The translations under genes were made by a program, and so were the position numbers. Below are positions 1 to 5,454 of a stretch of DNA of 6,593 nt, piece after piece. Within the stretch, counting starts at the first letter, position 1; every line of letters starts with the position of its first letter. The stretch is from CAZIVE01 sp964542435. Lineage in GTDB: Bacteria; Bacteroidota; Bacteroidia; Bacteroidales; Tannerellaceae. Where the stretch lies: NCBI GenBank assembly GCA_964542435.1, contig CAZIVE010000141.1, positions 1 to 6,593 of the forward strand, read 5' to 3'. Under the pieces are notes generated by a model. The model had not been told where the DNA came from, did no database searches, and was given only the letters and a program-made list of their open reading frames with translations.

Positions 1-392
1 GGGACCACCAGCTTATCAAATGTCCAAAGCATGCTACGATGGCTGACGCGACGTGAATAGATCCAAATAGCAATAACAATACCCAACACACCACCATGAC
101 TAGCCAATCCGCCCTCCCATACTTTCAGTATCTCCACAGGATTCGCAAGATAGTAACCTGGTGCATAGAAGAGACAATGTCCCAAACGCGCGCCGACAAC
201 TGTGCCAACGATGGTGTAGATAAGCAGAGAGTCAATCCATGGTGCAGGCAGTTGCTCCTTTTTCCACATCTTCTCCACAATCCAATAACCGATGGCGAAA
301 CCTATGGCAAAAGCCAATCCGTACCAGCGGATCTCTCTTGAGCCGAAACTAAATATGGCAGGATCTGCCGTCCAAGTGATGAAATCTATCAT
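1..392 (-). CDS. lgt: Prolipoprotein diacylglyceryl transferase, N-terminal part (cut by window edge)
   Basis: This integral inner-membrane enzyme transfers diacylglycerol from phosphatidylglycerol to the lipobox cysteine of prolipoproteins, the first step of lipoprotein maturation. Reading the minus strand from the ATG at 392-390 gives an open frame of 130 codons to the window edge, a bit under half of a usual Lgt of about 280 residues. Visible hallmarks are IRWYGLAFAIG (residues 21-31), whose Tyr24 matches the conserved tyrosine of the family; GARLGHCLFY (67-76); and WEGGLASHGG (92-101), whose His99 aligns with the essential histidine of the E. coli enzyme. Hydrophobic segments lie at about 25-40, 57-78 and 98-114. 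The start is placed 8 nt after the ddh stop; the region before it is AT-rich with no Shine-Dalgarno sequence. Cotranscription with ddh is inferred from this spacing. The family call is firm; the C-terminal half is outside the window. Confidence 0.95.
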   Translation of the reverse strand, partial: MIDFITWTADPAIFSFGSREIRWYGLAFAIGFAIGYWIVEKMWKKEQLPAPWIDSLLIYTIVGTVVGARLGHCLFYAPGYYLANPVEILKVWEGGLASHGGVLGIVIAIWIYSRRVSHRSMLWTFDKLVV

Positions 393-400
393 ATATTTAT

Positions 401-1297
401 TTATACGAGTCTCTTTATCAAATCATCGGTATCGCCATACAACATGTCGATGACCGGAATCTGTATCATGGTGTAGCAACCCGGTTCGCGGCGGAACGAT
501 GCACGTGCAACAGCAACAAGTACCGATCCTGTCAGTGCCGGATTGTTGATAGACATATCAAACTCAATGCGCTGGTTCTGCGTACGTCCGGAAACACCTT
601 TACGTACAAGTTTCACGCCATGTCCCATGTCCTTCAATGCATCCACACTTTCAACCTGCATAACGTGCGTTTCGTCATGTGCGAAATAGTCGTCAGCCTT
701 GATGGCTGCGGCTACTTTATTAAAATCGTAACCCTCTTTGAGTTCAATATAAACCATACGACGATGGATTCCCGTTCCCAACGGAATGGTCATGCTCAAG
801 GCTGCTTTGACGCCATCGATAGCCTTGACAGCTACGGTATGTCCCATGCTCATACCCGGACCAAAATTGGTATAGGTAATACCTTTGGGCACGATAGCTT
901 CCGACAGAGCACGTACGATGGAATCGCTTCCCGGATCCCAACCGGCAGAAATGATGCTGACAGCATGATGCTGTTTGGCAATGGCATCGAGGCGCAGTCT
1001 CAACTGCGGAACCTCTGTATGGATATCGAAGCTGTCCACGGTATTGATGCCCATAGCAAGTATCTCGCGGGCATGTTCTTCAACCTTACGGGTCGGCGTA
1101 GCCAAAATAGCAACATCGACATCTTTCAGTTTCTTGATATCATCTGTTACTACATAGTGCTCCAATGCGGCGGGTACATTCGATGCATCACGACGTACGA
1201 CGCCAGCTATCTCAAAATCGGGAGCCTCCTCCAGTGCTTCGATCACAAATTTGCCAATATTGCCATATCCGACAACGGCTGCTCTAATCTTCTTCAT
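401..1297 (-). CDS. ddh: meso-Diaminopimelate D-dehydrogenase
   Basis: This cytoplasmic NADPH-dependent enzyme (EC 1.4.1.16) reductively aminates L-2-amino-6-oxopimelate (the open form of tetrahydrodipicolinate) to meso-diaminopimelate in one step, bypassing the acylated DAP intermediates. The product feeds lysine synthesis and peptidoglycan cross-links. The 298-residue protein is close to full family length. It starts with a Rossmann dinucleotide motif GYGNIG (10-15), followed by VVRR (33-36), where NADP phosphate contacts are expected. Family substrate-pocket segments are visible: DSFDIH (88-93), SAGWDPG (118-124) and FGPGMSMGHT (145-154). The ATG at 1297 begins directly at the conserved MKKIRAAVVG strand, so no upstream start is needed. 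A promoter box lies 33-40 nt upstream, and lgt follows after 8 nt. Nothing looks truncated. Another NAD(P)-binding amino acid dehydrogenase is conceivable, but the combined motifs make Ddh the clear choice. Confidence 0.95.
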   Translation of the reverse strand: MKKIRAAVVGYGNIGKFVIEALEEAPDFEIAGVVRRDASNVPAALEHYVVTDDIKKLKDVDVAILATPTRKVEEHAREILAMGINTVDSFDIHTEVPQLRLRLDAIAKQHHAVSIISAGWDPGSDSIVRALSEAIVPKGITYTNFGPGMSMGHTVAVKAIDGVKAALSMTIPLGTGIHRRMVYIELKEGYDFNKVAAAIKADDYFAHDETHVMQVESVDALKDMGHGVKLVRKGVSGRTQNQRIEFDMSINNPALTGSVLVAVARASFRREPGCYTMIQIPVIDMLYGDTDDLIKRLV

Positions 1298-1329
1298 ATT
1301 ACAATATAGTTTTTTTGTTCCTTTTGTTG

Positions 1330-1364
1330 CAAAGGTAATTATTATTTAAAGAATTTACATCAAT
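1330..1364 (-). promoter_or_regulatory. Putative Bacteroidota-type promoter of ddh-lgt
   Basis: On the minus strand, 1337-1330 reads TACCTTTG, an exact match to the Bacteroidota -7 consensus TAnnTTTG. The -33 element (consensus TTTG) is poor: the best nearby match is ATTG at 1364-1361, with a long 23-nt spacer. If the box is used, transcription would start near 1323, leaving a 5' leader of about 25 nt before the ddh ATG. The position in the only gap before ddh supports it; the weak -33 lowers certainty. Confidence 0.6.
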
Positions 1365-1456
1365 GCGCTCTTAAATTGCACAAGCCTACCCTCACCTGCT
1401 TTCCTTCTGCACAAAATGAGTAAAATAACGACAGTTTAGGTAGCTAAAGCCTCTTC

Positions 1457-1843
1457 TCATTTAACGAAATGCAACCATCCCAATAGTCTGCGATGCGACT
1501 TAGCCTGAAAAGAATAGGCCTCTCGTTCGAACGATATCTGTCTATAAGCACGTGAACGGCTTCGAAAGATGATAAGGCGCAATAGATATCCCAACAGATA
1601 AAGGACATAAAAGGCCACCAGAGGAATCAGGAACAACCACAAAGTGAAGCCGAGAATCACTAGCGGAATCACAATGACCAATGAAACTGCTGCACATTCC
1701 ACCATTTGCAAAGTGTGGATCAACTCATGGCGAATCAGCACAGCATCTAAAGGGCGTTCCTCTTTCCTGGCGAATACCAATCCAAACAGATTGATAGCCG
1801 TAAAACCTTGAACCGGAAGAAGCTTGTTATAGATGACTTTCAT
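1457..1843 (-). CDS. Small membrane protein with HEXXH zincin-like motif, function unknown
   Basis: I do not know an assigned function for this 128-residue protein. It resembles, from memory, short uncharacterised membrane proteins found in many Bacteroidota. The N-terminal segment contains GFTAINLFGLVFAR (13-26). It is followed by IRHELIHTLQMVE (37-49), in which H39-E40-L41-I42-H43 is an HEXXH zinc-binding signature. Two hydrophobic stretches (about 52-68 and 71-92) form a likely membrane hairpin. After a basic patch comes YRQISFEREAY (100-110), whose E106 or E108 could be a third zinc ligand, as in gluzincin peptidases. No signal peptide is visible. The gene stands alone between the tsf terminator (224 nt upstream of the stretch ending at its start) and the ddh promoter, with no convincing promoter of its own; TGGATTTG at 1889-1882 is one mismatch from the -7 box but lacks a -33. 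A membrane-bound mini-peptidase is an inference, and a non-catalytic zinc-binding role is equally possible. Confidence 0.8.
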   Translation of the reverse strand: MKVIYNKLLPVQGFTAINLFGLVFARKEERPLDAVLIRHELIHTLQMVECAAVSLVIVIPLVILGFTLWLFLIPLVAFYVLYLLGYLLRLIIFRSRSRAYRQISFEREAYSFQAKSHRRLLGWLHFVK

Positions 1844-2013
1844 TGTGATCCTTATTCATAGATACCATTTTTATAACAATCCAAATCCAAAGAAGTTGAC
1901 CGTTGTTCATCAGGAAGATACACATTCGAACGATCTATAGTTTTCATCTTGTACAAAATCTATTGAAGTTTAGCATTGCATCCATAGAATTCTTTTCCGA
2001 TGGTAATAGGGAT

Positions 2014-2047
2014 AAAAAAGGCTGCCCGGAAAACCAGGCAGCCTTTT
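2014..2047 (-). terminator. Intrinsic terminator of the rplM-rpsI-rpsB-tsf operon
   Basis: A perfect 11-bp inverted repeat (AAAAGGCTGCC at 2016-2026 paired with 2037-2047) encloses a 10-nt loop in which GG/CC can extend the stem around AAAA. Read on the minus strand, the hairpin starts 23 nt after the tsf stop and ends in a run of six T (2019-2014). It is GC-rich at the stem core with a U-tract, the classical form. The plus-strand reading ends in only four T, so efficient bidirectional use is less likely, and there is no plus-strand gene to need it. Confidence 0.93.
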
Positions 2048-2070
2048 CAGGATATGTCAATCTAATATGA

Positions 2071-2895
2071 TCAATCGGCATTCAAAGTAAAGCGTTTGAA
2101 AGCAGTAGCGGTAAGCGTCTTGCTTACAGAATGCATATACTGTTCAACCGACATTTTTGCATCACGTACATATTCCTGCTGCAGCAGTGTGTTCTCCTTA
2201 TAATATTTCTGGATAGAACCCTGAGCGATACGATCGAGCATGTTCTCCGGTTTGCCGGCTTCCAATGCTTTCTCCTTAGCAATCTTGATTTCCTCATCAA
2301 GAATATGCTGTGGTACCTCTTCAGGACGAACAGAAATAGGATTCATAGCTGCAACCTGCATAGCGACCTCACGAGCTACCTGATGATCAAGTTTCTCGTT
2401 GAAACCGACAATAGCAGCCAGTTTGTTACCCGGATGAATGTAGCTGACAGTAGCAGCAGCCTTTACGAAATCGTAGTAACCGAGCTCTGTTTTCTCACCT
2501 GTAACACCGGCACGATCTGTGATATGTTCCTGAATGGTACGACCATCGGCCATCTTGATAGCCAGGAAAGCATCCTTGTCAGCAGGCTTTTTAGCCATAG
2601 CTGCAGCGAGCATATCTTGTGTCAGTTTTACAAAGTCAGCATTGGAAGCGACGAAGTCCGTTTCGCAACGAAGAGCAACGATAGCTGCAAATTCACCATC
2701 CTCAGCAGCGAGCACACAACCTTGTGATGCTTCGCGGTCAGAACGTTTAGCAGCAATAGCCTGTCCCTTCTTACGAATGATTTCCATTGCTTTTTCGAAA
2801 TCGTTGTCTGCCTCAATGAGCGCATTCTTACAATCCATCATGCCCGCTCCGCACATTTTGCGAAGATGGGTAATATCAGCAAGTGTAACTGCCAT
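2071..2895 (-). CDS. tsf: Translation elongation factor Ts
   Basis: EF-Ts is the cytoplasmic guanine-nucleotide exchange factor that recycles EF-Tu from its GDP to its GTP form. The 274-residue protein has the family layout. An N-terminal UBA-like domain carries LRKMCGAGMMDCKNAL (11-26). The core signature RCETDFVASN (76-85) contains the TDFV loop that inserts into EF-Tu. The second core subdomain carries VSYIHPGNKLAAIVGF (150-165). C-terminal helices follow, with PENMLDRIAQGSIQKYYKE (216-234), typical of the dimerisation and C-terminal region. The ATG lies 5 nt after the rpsB stop, so the two are translated from one message. A GGAGG sequence inside the last rpsB codons (2910-2906) sits 10 nt before this ATG, which is notable in a phylum where such sites are rare. 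A strong terminator follows. Identification is secure. Confidence 0.98.
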   Translation of the reverse strand: MAVTLADITHLRKMCGAGMMDCKNALIEADNDFEKAMEIIRKKGQAIAAKRSDREASQGCVLAAEDGEFAAIVALRCETDFVASNADFVKLTQDMLAAAMAKKPADKDAFLAIKMADGRTIQEHITDRAGVTGEKTELGYYDFVKAAATVSYIHPGNKLAAIVGFNEKLDHQVAREVAMQVAAMNPISVRPEEVPQHILDEEIKIAKEKALEAGKPENMLDRIAQGSIQKYYKENTLLQQEYVRDAKMSVEQYMHSVSKTLTATAFKRFTLNAD

Positions 2896-2900
2896 AATAA

Positions 2901-3791
2901 TTATTCCTCCGTTTCTTTTTTAGTTGGTTCAGCTTCAGCTGCTGGAGCCTCAGCTTTTTCCTCTGCTGCTGGAGCCTCTTCAGCTTCTTCAGCATTCTCA
3001 TCTTTAGACTTGTCTCTACGAGCAGCCGATTTAGCGCGGCGATCTTTACGAGGAGCATTTTCCTCTTCACCCTCTTCAGGTTCGTTATTGTCGAGCTTTT
3101 CAGCCTTACGTTCTTCGAGACCTTCGTTCATAGCGTCACACAATGCACCCAGAATCACATTAACTGAATTGGTAGCATCGTCATTAGCCGGGATAACGAA
3201 ATCGATGTTGGAAGGATCTGAATTGGTATCGACCATAGCAAATACCGGAATTCCAAGGCGGTTAGCCTCACGAACAGCGATATGCTCTTTCATCACGTCA
3301 ACTACAAAAAGAGCAGACGGAAGACGGGTCAGGTCAGCGATAGAACCAAGAGTCTTCTCGAGTTTCGCACGCTGGCGGGTGATCTGAAGTTTTTCTCTCT
3401 TAGAAAGATTATCAAATGTACCATCATTGGTCATCTTGTCGATTGTAGTCATCTTCTTGACAGCCTTACGGATTGTCGGGAAGTTGGTGAGCATACCGCC
3501 CGGCCAACGTTCGATGACATAAGGCATTCCAACAGAAGCTGCTTTATCGGCAACGACTTGTTTGGCCTGTTTTTTTGTTGCGACGAAGAGGACTTTCTTT
3601 CCCTGTTTAGCCAGGTTCTTGAGTGCGTCTGCTGCTTCGTCAACTTTAGCAACTGTTTTATATAAATCAATGATATGAATACCATTACGCTCCATGAAGA
3701 TATAAGGAGCCATTGCCGGATTCCACTTTCTCTTAAGGTGTCCGAAGTGAACACCGGCCTCTAATAACTGATCAAAAGTTACTCTTGACAT
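2901..3791 (-). CDS. rpsB: 30S ribosomal protein S2 with long charged C-terminal tail
   Basis: S2 binds late to the 30S subunit, between head and body, and is needed for S1 association in organisms that have it. The conserved body spans about residues 1-228, with family hallmarks FDQLLEAGVHFGH (6-18), KRKWNPAMAPYIF (20-32), GIHIIDLYKT (37-46), KKVLFVATKKQA (65-76), ERWPGGMLTNF (94-104) and LPSALFVVDV (157-166). Unlike the 241-residue E. coli protein, this one continues to residue 296 with a low-complexity tail: acidic (PEEGEEE, 238-244), then basic (RKDRRAKSAARRDKSK, 248-263), then Glu/Ala/Pro-rich. The last part has a 9-residue periodicity (APAA at 273-276 and 282-285), mirrored by a 14-nt exact DNA repeat. 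Tails of this kind are known on Bacteroidota S2, though the length varies. The ATG at 3791 starts the conserved MSRVTFDQLLEAG. A 137-nt non-coding gap precedes the gene; tsf follows by 5 nt. Confidence 0.98.
   Translation of the reverse strand: MSRVTFDQLLEAGVHFGHLKRKWNPAMAPYIFMERNGIHIIDLYKTVAKVDEAADALKNLAKQGKKVLFVATKKQAKQVVADKAASVGMPYVIERWPGGMLTNFPTIRKAVKKMTTIDKMTNDGTFDNLSKREKLQITRQRAKLEKTLGSIADLTRLPSALFVVDVMKEHIAVREANRLGIPVFAMVDTNSDPSNIDFVIPANDDATNSVNVILGALCDAMNEGLEERKAEKLDNNEPEEGEEENAPRKDRRAKSAARRDKSKDENAEEAEEAPAAEEKAEAPAAEAEPTKKETEE
2938..2978 (-). repeat. Two 14-nt direct repeats in the rpsB tail
   Basis: GCTGCTGGAGCCTC (plus-strand reading) occurs at 2938-2951 and again at 2965-2978, exactly 27 nt apart. 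It is in frame and encodes the two APAA units of the S2 tail. An in-frame 27-nt repeat could gain or lose units by slippage without disrupting the gene; that is inference. Confidence 0.8.
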
Positions 3792-3928
3792 TGTTTTCTT
3801 TTTTAATCGTTTACATTCTTGTTAATAATTCAATCGCCAGGTAGTCTTCCCGCAAATCGACTTGTAAAAAGAATCCTGGTAATTTAGATACTAAACGCTT
3901 CGTTCTTGTAAGAAACTCACAAATAACA
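3792..3928 (-). promoter_or_regulatory. rpsI-rpsB spacer, candidate structured leader of rpsB
   Basis: This 137-nt gap is the only long one inside an operon whose other spacings are 5 nt. I find no good promoter box in it (TCGATTTG at 3859-3852 is one mismatch from TAnnTTTG but has no -33), so rpsB is probably transcribed from the rplM promoter. On the minus strand several helices are possible: TTCTT/AAGAA with a 2-nt loop near the start of the gap; TTTAG/CTAAA around a 3-nt loop (3895-3883); and CCAGG pairing across 33 nt with CCTGG just before the AT-rich start region. A site where S2 represses its own translation would fit, but this is a proposal from position and pairing only. Confidence 0.4.
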
Positions 3929-4315
3929 TTAACGTTTGCTGAACTGGAATCTCCTACGTGCCTTTGGACGTCCTGGTTTCTTACGTTCAACCTCACGGGA
4001 ATCACGTGTCATGAAACCTTCTGAGCGGAGTGCGCTCTTGTCGTCGGCATTCAATTTAACCAATGCGCGAGAGATAGCAAGACGAGCTGCCTCAGACTGG
4101 CCGGTGAAACCACCACCTTCGAGGTTGATCTTGATATCATACTTCTCTACTGCATCGAGCTTAACCAGCGGTTGTTTTACAATAAACTGAAGGATATTTG
4201 AAGGGAAATACTCTTTCAAGTCACGTTTGTTGATCGTGATCTTTCCCGTACCTTCGCTCAAGAAAACGCGTGCTACTGCAGCTTTACGTCTTCCGATTGC
4301 ATTTACTACTTCCAT
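3929..4315 (-). CDS. rpsI: 30S ribosomal protein S9
   Basis: S9 sits in the head of the small subunit, and its C-terminal tail reaches the P-site tRNA. The 128-residue protein has normal length. It begins with the conserved AIGRRKAAVARV (6-17) and GTGKITIN (22-29). It carries NLEGGGFTGQSEAARLAISRAL (64-85) and ends with the strongly basic tail RDSREVERKKPGRPKARR (104-121) and terminal FSKR. The terminal Ser-Lys-Arg is the conserved element that contacts tRNA. The ATG at 4315 follows the rplM stop by 5 nt, with no Shine-Dalgarno sequence but an A-rich ATAACAACA immediately before it. Pairing with rplM is the near-universal arrangement; here rpsB and tsf are joined to it, as in other Bacteroidota. 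Confidence 0.98.
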   Translation of the reverse strand: MEVVNAIGRRKAAVARVFLSEGTGKITINKRDLKEYFPSNILQFIVKQPLVKLDAVEKYDIKINLEGGGFTGQSEAARLAISRALVKLNADDKSALRSEGFMTRDSREVERKKPGRPKARRRFQFSKR

Positions 4316-4320
4316 TGTTG

Positions 4321-4776
4321 TTATTTATATGAGTTTATATCGATTTTTTTAGGTTGCTGTGCCTCGTGTTTGTGCTCCGTACCTGCATAGATATACAGAT
4401 TGTCTAATAAACGAGAAGCCAAACGGTTCTTAGGCAGCATGCCTTTTACTACTTTTCTGAACAGATGATCCGGTCCTTTTTTCAAAAGATCACCAGGAGT
4501 GTACTGGATCTGTCCACCGGGATATCCGGTATATCTCAAATAAATATGGTCGTTCCATTTGTCTCTTGTCAGGACGACCTTGTCGGCATTGATGATAATT
4601 ACATTATCACCACAATCTACATGAGGAGTAAAGCTTGGTTTGTACTTACCACGCAAAAGTTTTGCAACTTTCGTGCAGAGTCTTCCCAGCACTTGTCCCT
4701 CAGCGTCAACAATAACCCATTCTTTGTTTACAGTTGCTTTGTTGGCAGAAATGGTCTTAAAACTTAAAGTATCCAC
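4321..4776 (-). CDS. rplM: 50S ribosomal protein L13, GTG start
   Basis: L13 is an early-binding protein needed for large-subunit assembly. The 151-residue sequence contains the family blocks EWVIVDAEGQVLGRL (19-33), LLRGKYKPSFTPHVDCGDNV (40-59), GYPGG (84-88) and the signature VVKGMLPKNRL (109-119), then a lysine-rich end. The start must be the GTG at 4776-4774. The frame is closed by TAA at 4794-4792, no ATG lies between, and the first in-frame ATG codon (Met113) falls inside the conserved signature. The N-terminal DTLSFKTISANKATV extension agrees with other Bacteroidota L13 proteins as I recall them. It is the first gene of its operon, with a promoter about 130 nt upstream and a foldable leader between. 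Identification is certain; the start codon is well supported by exclusion. Confidence 0.97.
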   Translation of the reverse strand: MDTLSFKTISANKATVNKEWVIVDAEGQVLGRLCTKVAKLLRGKYKPSFTPHVDCGDNVIIINADKVVLTRDKWNDHIYLRYTGYPGGQIQYTPGDLLKKGPDHLFRKVVKGMLPKNRLASRLLDNLYIYAGTEHKHEAQQPKKIDINSYK

Positions 4777-4897
4777 TGCTTTAAAATTAAATTAATTAAT
4801 AACTCAAAAACATGACTCTTAGGCACTTTGCCGCGTCGGACACACTAAGCGACAACGTACTAAGAACCAAACTATTAGATGTAATTTGATAATAATC
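4777..4897 (-). promoter_or_regulatory. rplM 5' leader with potential alternative stems
   Basis: From the predicted transcription start to the GTG there are about 120 untranslated nt. On the minus strand GGTTCTTAG (4868-4860) can pair along all 9 positions, two of them G-U, with CTAAGAGTC (4822-4814). Inside this, GTCG (4853-4850) pairs with CGAC (4838-4835). The loop of that inner hairpin holds a second CTTAG (4849-4845), which could compete for the same CTAAG. The final 20 nt before the start are almost pure A/T. L13 autoregulation through its leader is known in other bacteria; applying it here is inference, and I do not recognise a described RNA family. Confidence 0.45.
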
Positions 4898-4903
4898 GGC
4901 TTG

Positions 4904-4933
4904 CAAAGGTACGGCTTTTCTTGAATAAACAAA
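4904..4933 (-). promoter_or_regulatory. Bacteroidota-type promoter of the rplM operon
   Basis: The minus strand reads TTTG (4933-4930), an 18-nt spacer, then TACCTTTG (4911-4904). This matches the Bacteroides -33 TTTG and -7 TAnnTTTG elements with a spacer one nt below the usual 19-21. The predicted start is near 4897. The same TACCTTTG octamer occurs before ddh. Position upstream of a highly expressed ribosomal operon supports it well. Confidence 0.82.
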
Positions 4934-5038
4934 ACTTTCTTTCGTGTTTATTTTTGGATTCTTTCCCTACAATCTTAATGAACCGTCCTTTTTATACGAT
5001 TGGCTAATCCGGAAGAATGTGATGCGTGCCCTTCAGGT

Positions 5039-5065
5039 TTAGGGTGCAATTTATCTGCACCCTAA
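5039..5065 (-). repeat. Perfect 10-bp inverted repeat downstream of trxA
   Basis: TTAGGGTGCA (5039-5048) and TGCACCCTAA (5056-5065) are exact reverse complements around a 7-nt loop, starting 45 nt after the trxA stop. On neither strand is it followed by a T-run, so it is not a textbook intrinsic terminator. It may protect the dnaE-trxA message 3' end, mark a factor-dependent stop, or bind a regulator. Confidence 0.7.
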
Positions 5066-5072
5066 CGACTGG

Positions 5073-5100
5073 AAGTTACCTATATATAGATGTATAACTT
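5073..5100. repeat. AT-rich inverted repeat just after trxA stop
   Basis: AAGTTA (5073-5078) pairs with TAACTT (5095-5100), and the interior includes the palindrome CTATATATAG (5080-5089). It begins 10 nt after the trxA stop, ahead of the stronger GC-containing inverted repeat. It is a weak helix; significance is uncertain. Confidence 0.4.
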
Positions 5101-5110
5101 TCTGAGAAGA

Positions 5111-5425
5111 TCAGAGTAAAGAATCCACCTTAGCAACGAAATGGTCCTTGGTTGTTGCTCCCACAATCTTATCCATCTGCTTGCCGTCTTTGAAGAAAAG
5201 CACAGTAGGGATATTACGGATGCCGAACTCGGATACGACATCGTCGTTATTGTCAACATCTACTTTGCCAATGATGACCTTTCCTTCATAATCTTTTGCG
5301 AGTTCTTCGATGATGGGTGAAACCATGCGGCACGGTCCGCACCATTCTGCCCAGAAATCAAGTACTACTGGTTTTCCTGAATTTAATATTTCCTTAAAAT
5401 TAGCGTCAGTAACTTCTATTGCCAT
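5111..5425 (-). CDS. trxA: Thioredoxin
   Basis: This small cytoplasmic dithiol oxidoreductase is reduced by thioredoxin reductase and passes electrons to ribonucleotide reductase, methionine sulfoxide reductase and other targets. The 104 residues cover a single complete thioredoxin fold and no signal peptide. The active site is AEWCGPC (26-32, catalytic C29 and C32), preceded by VVLDFWA (20-26) with the buried Asp23. The cis-proline is in RNIPT (70-74, Pro73), followed by VLFFKDGK (75-82) and the C-terminal helix. The ATG at 5425 gives the standard N-terminus. It lies 29 nt after dnaE with no promoter box in between, so it is probably cotranscribed with dnaE. Linkage of a polymerase and a thioredoxin may reflect shared demand at replication, since ribonucleotide reductase uses thioredoxin; that is inference. 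The identity is certain. Confidence 0.97.
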   Translation of the reverse strand: MAIEVTDANFKEILNSGKPVVLDFWAEWCGPCRMVSPIIEELAKDYEGKVIIGKVDVDNNDDVVSEFGIRNIPTVLFFKDGKQMDKIVGATTKDHFVAKVDSLL

Positions 5426-5454
5426 AATGTTTAGTTTTTAATATGTGTAATGTT

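Noticed and set aside
96..341. Plus-strand open frame of 81 codons at the left edge
   Set aside because: It lies opposite lgt, which has clear family motifs in the minus frame; the plus-strand protein has no recognisable pattern.
620..1309. Plus-strand open frame of 229 codons covering most of ddh
   Set aside because: It is antisense to a fully convincing Ddh. The translation shows no domain pattern, and long antisense frames are common opposite codon-biased genes.
2876..3070. Minus-strand lysine/leucine-rich frame of 64 codons over the rpsB tail
   Set aside because: It is an alternate frame of the Glu/Ala/Lys repeat region of S2; its low complexity explains the lack of stops.
3413..3420. 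TACATTTG on the minus strand inside rpsB, matching the TAnnTTTG box
   Set aside because: No TTTG lies at the right distance upstream and it is deep inside a coding region; one such match in this length is expected by chance.
3811..4005. 64-codon minus-strand frame spanning the end of rpsI and the spacer before rpsB
   Set aside because: It starts inside rpsI in another frame and has no recognisable motif. The spacer is better explained as untranslated leader, although a leader peptide cannot be fully excluded.
4934..5110. Possible tRNA, small RNA gene or CRISPR in the gap between trxA and the rplM promoter
   Set aside because: No cloverleaf arms, TPsiC-like segment or repeated spacer pattern is visible; only the two inverted repeats stand out.
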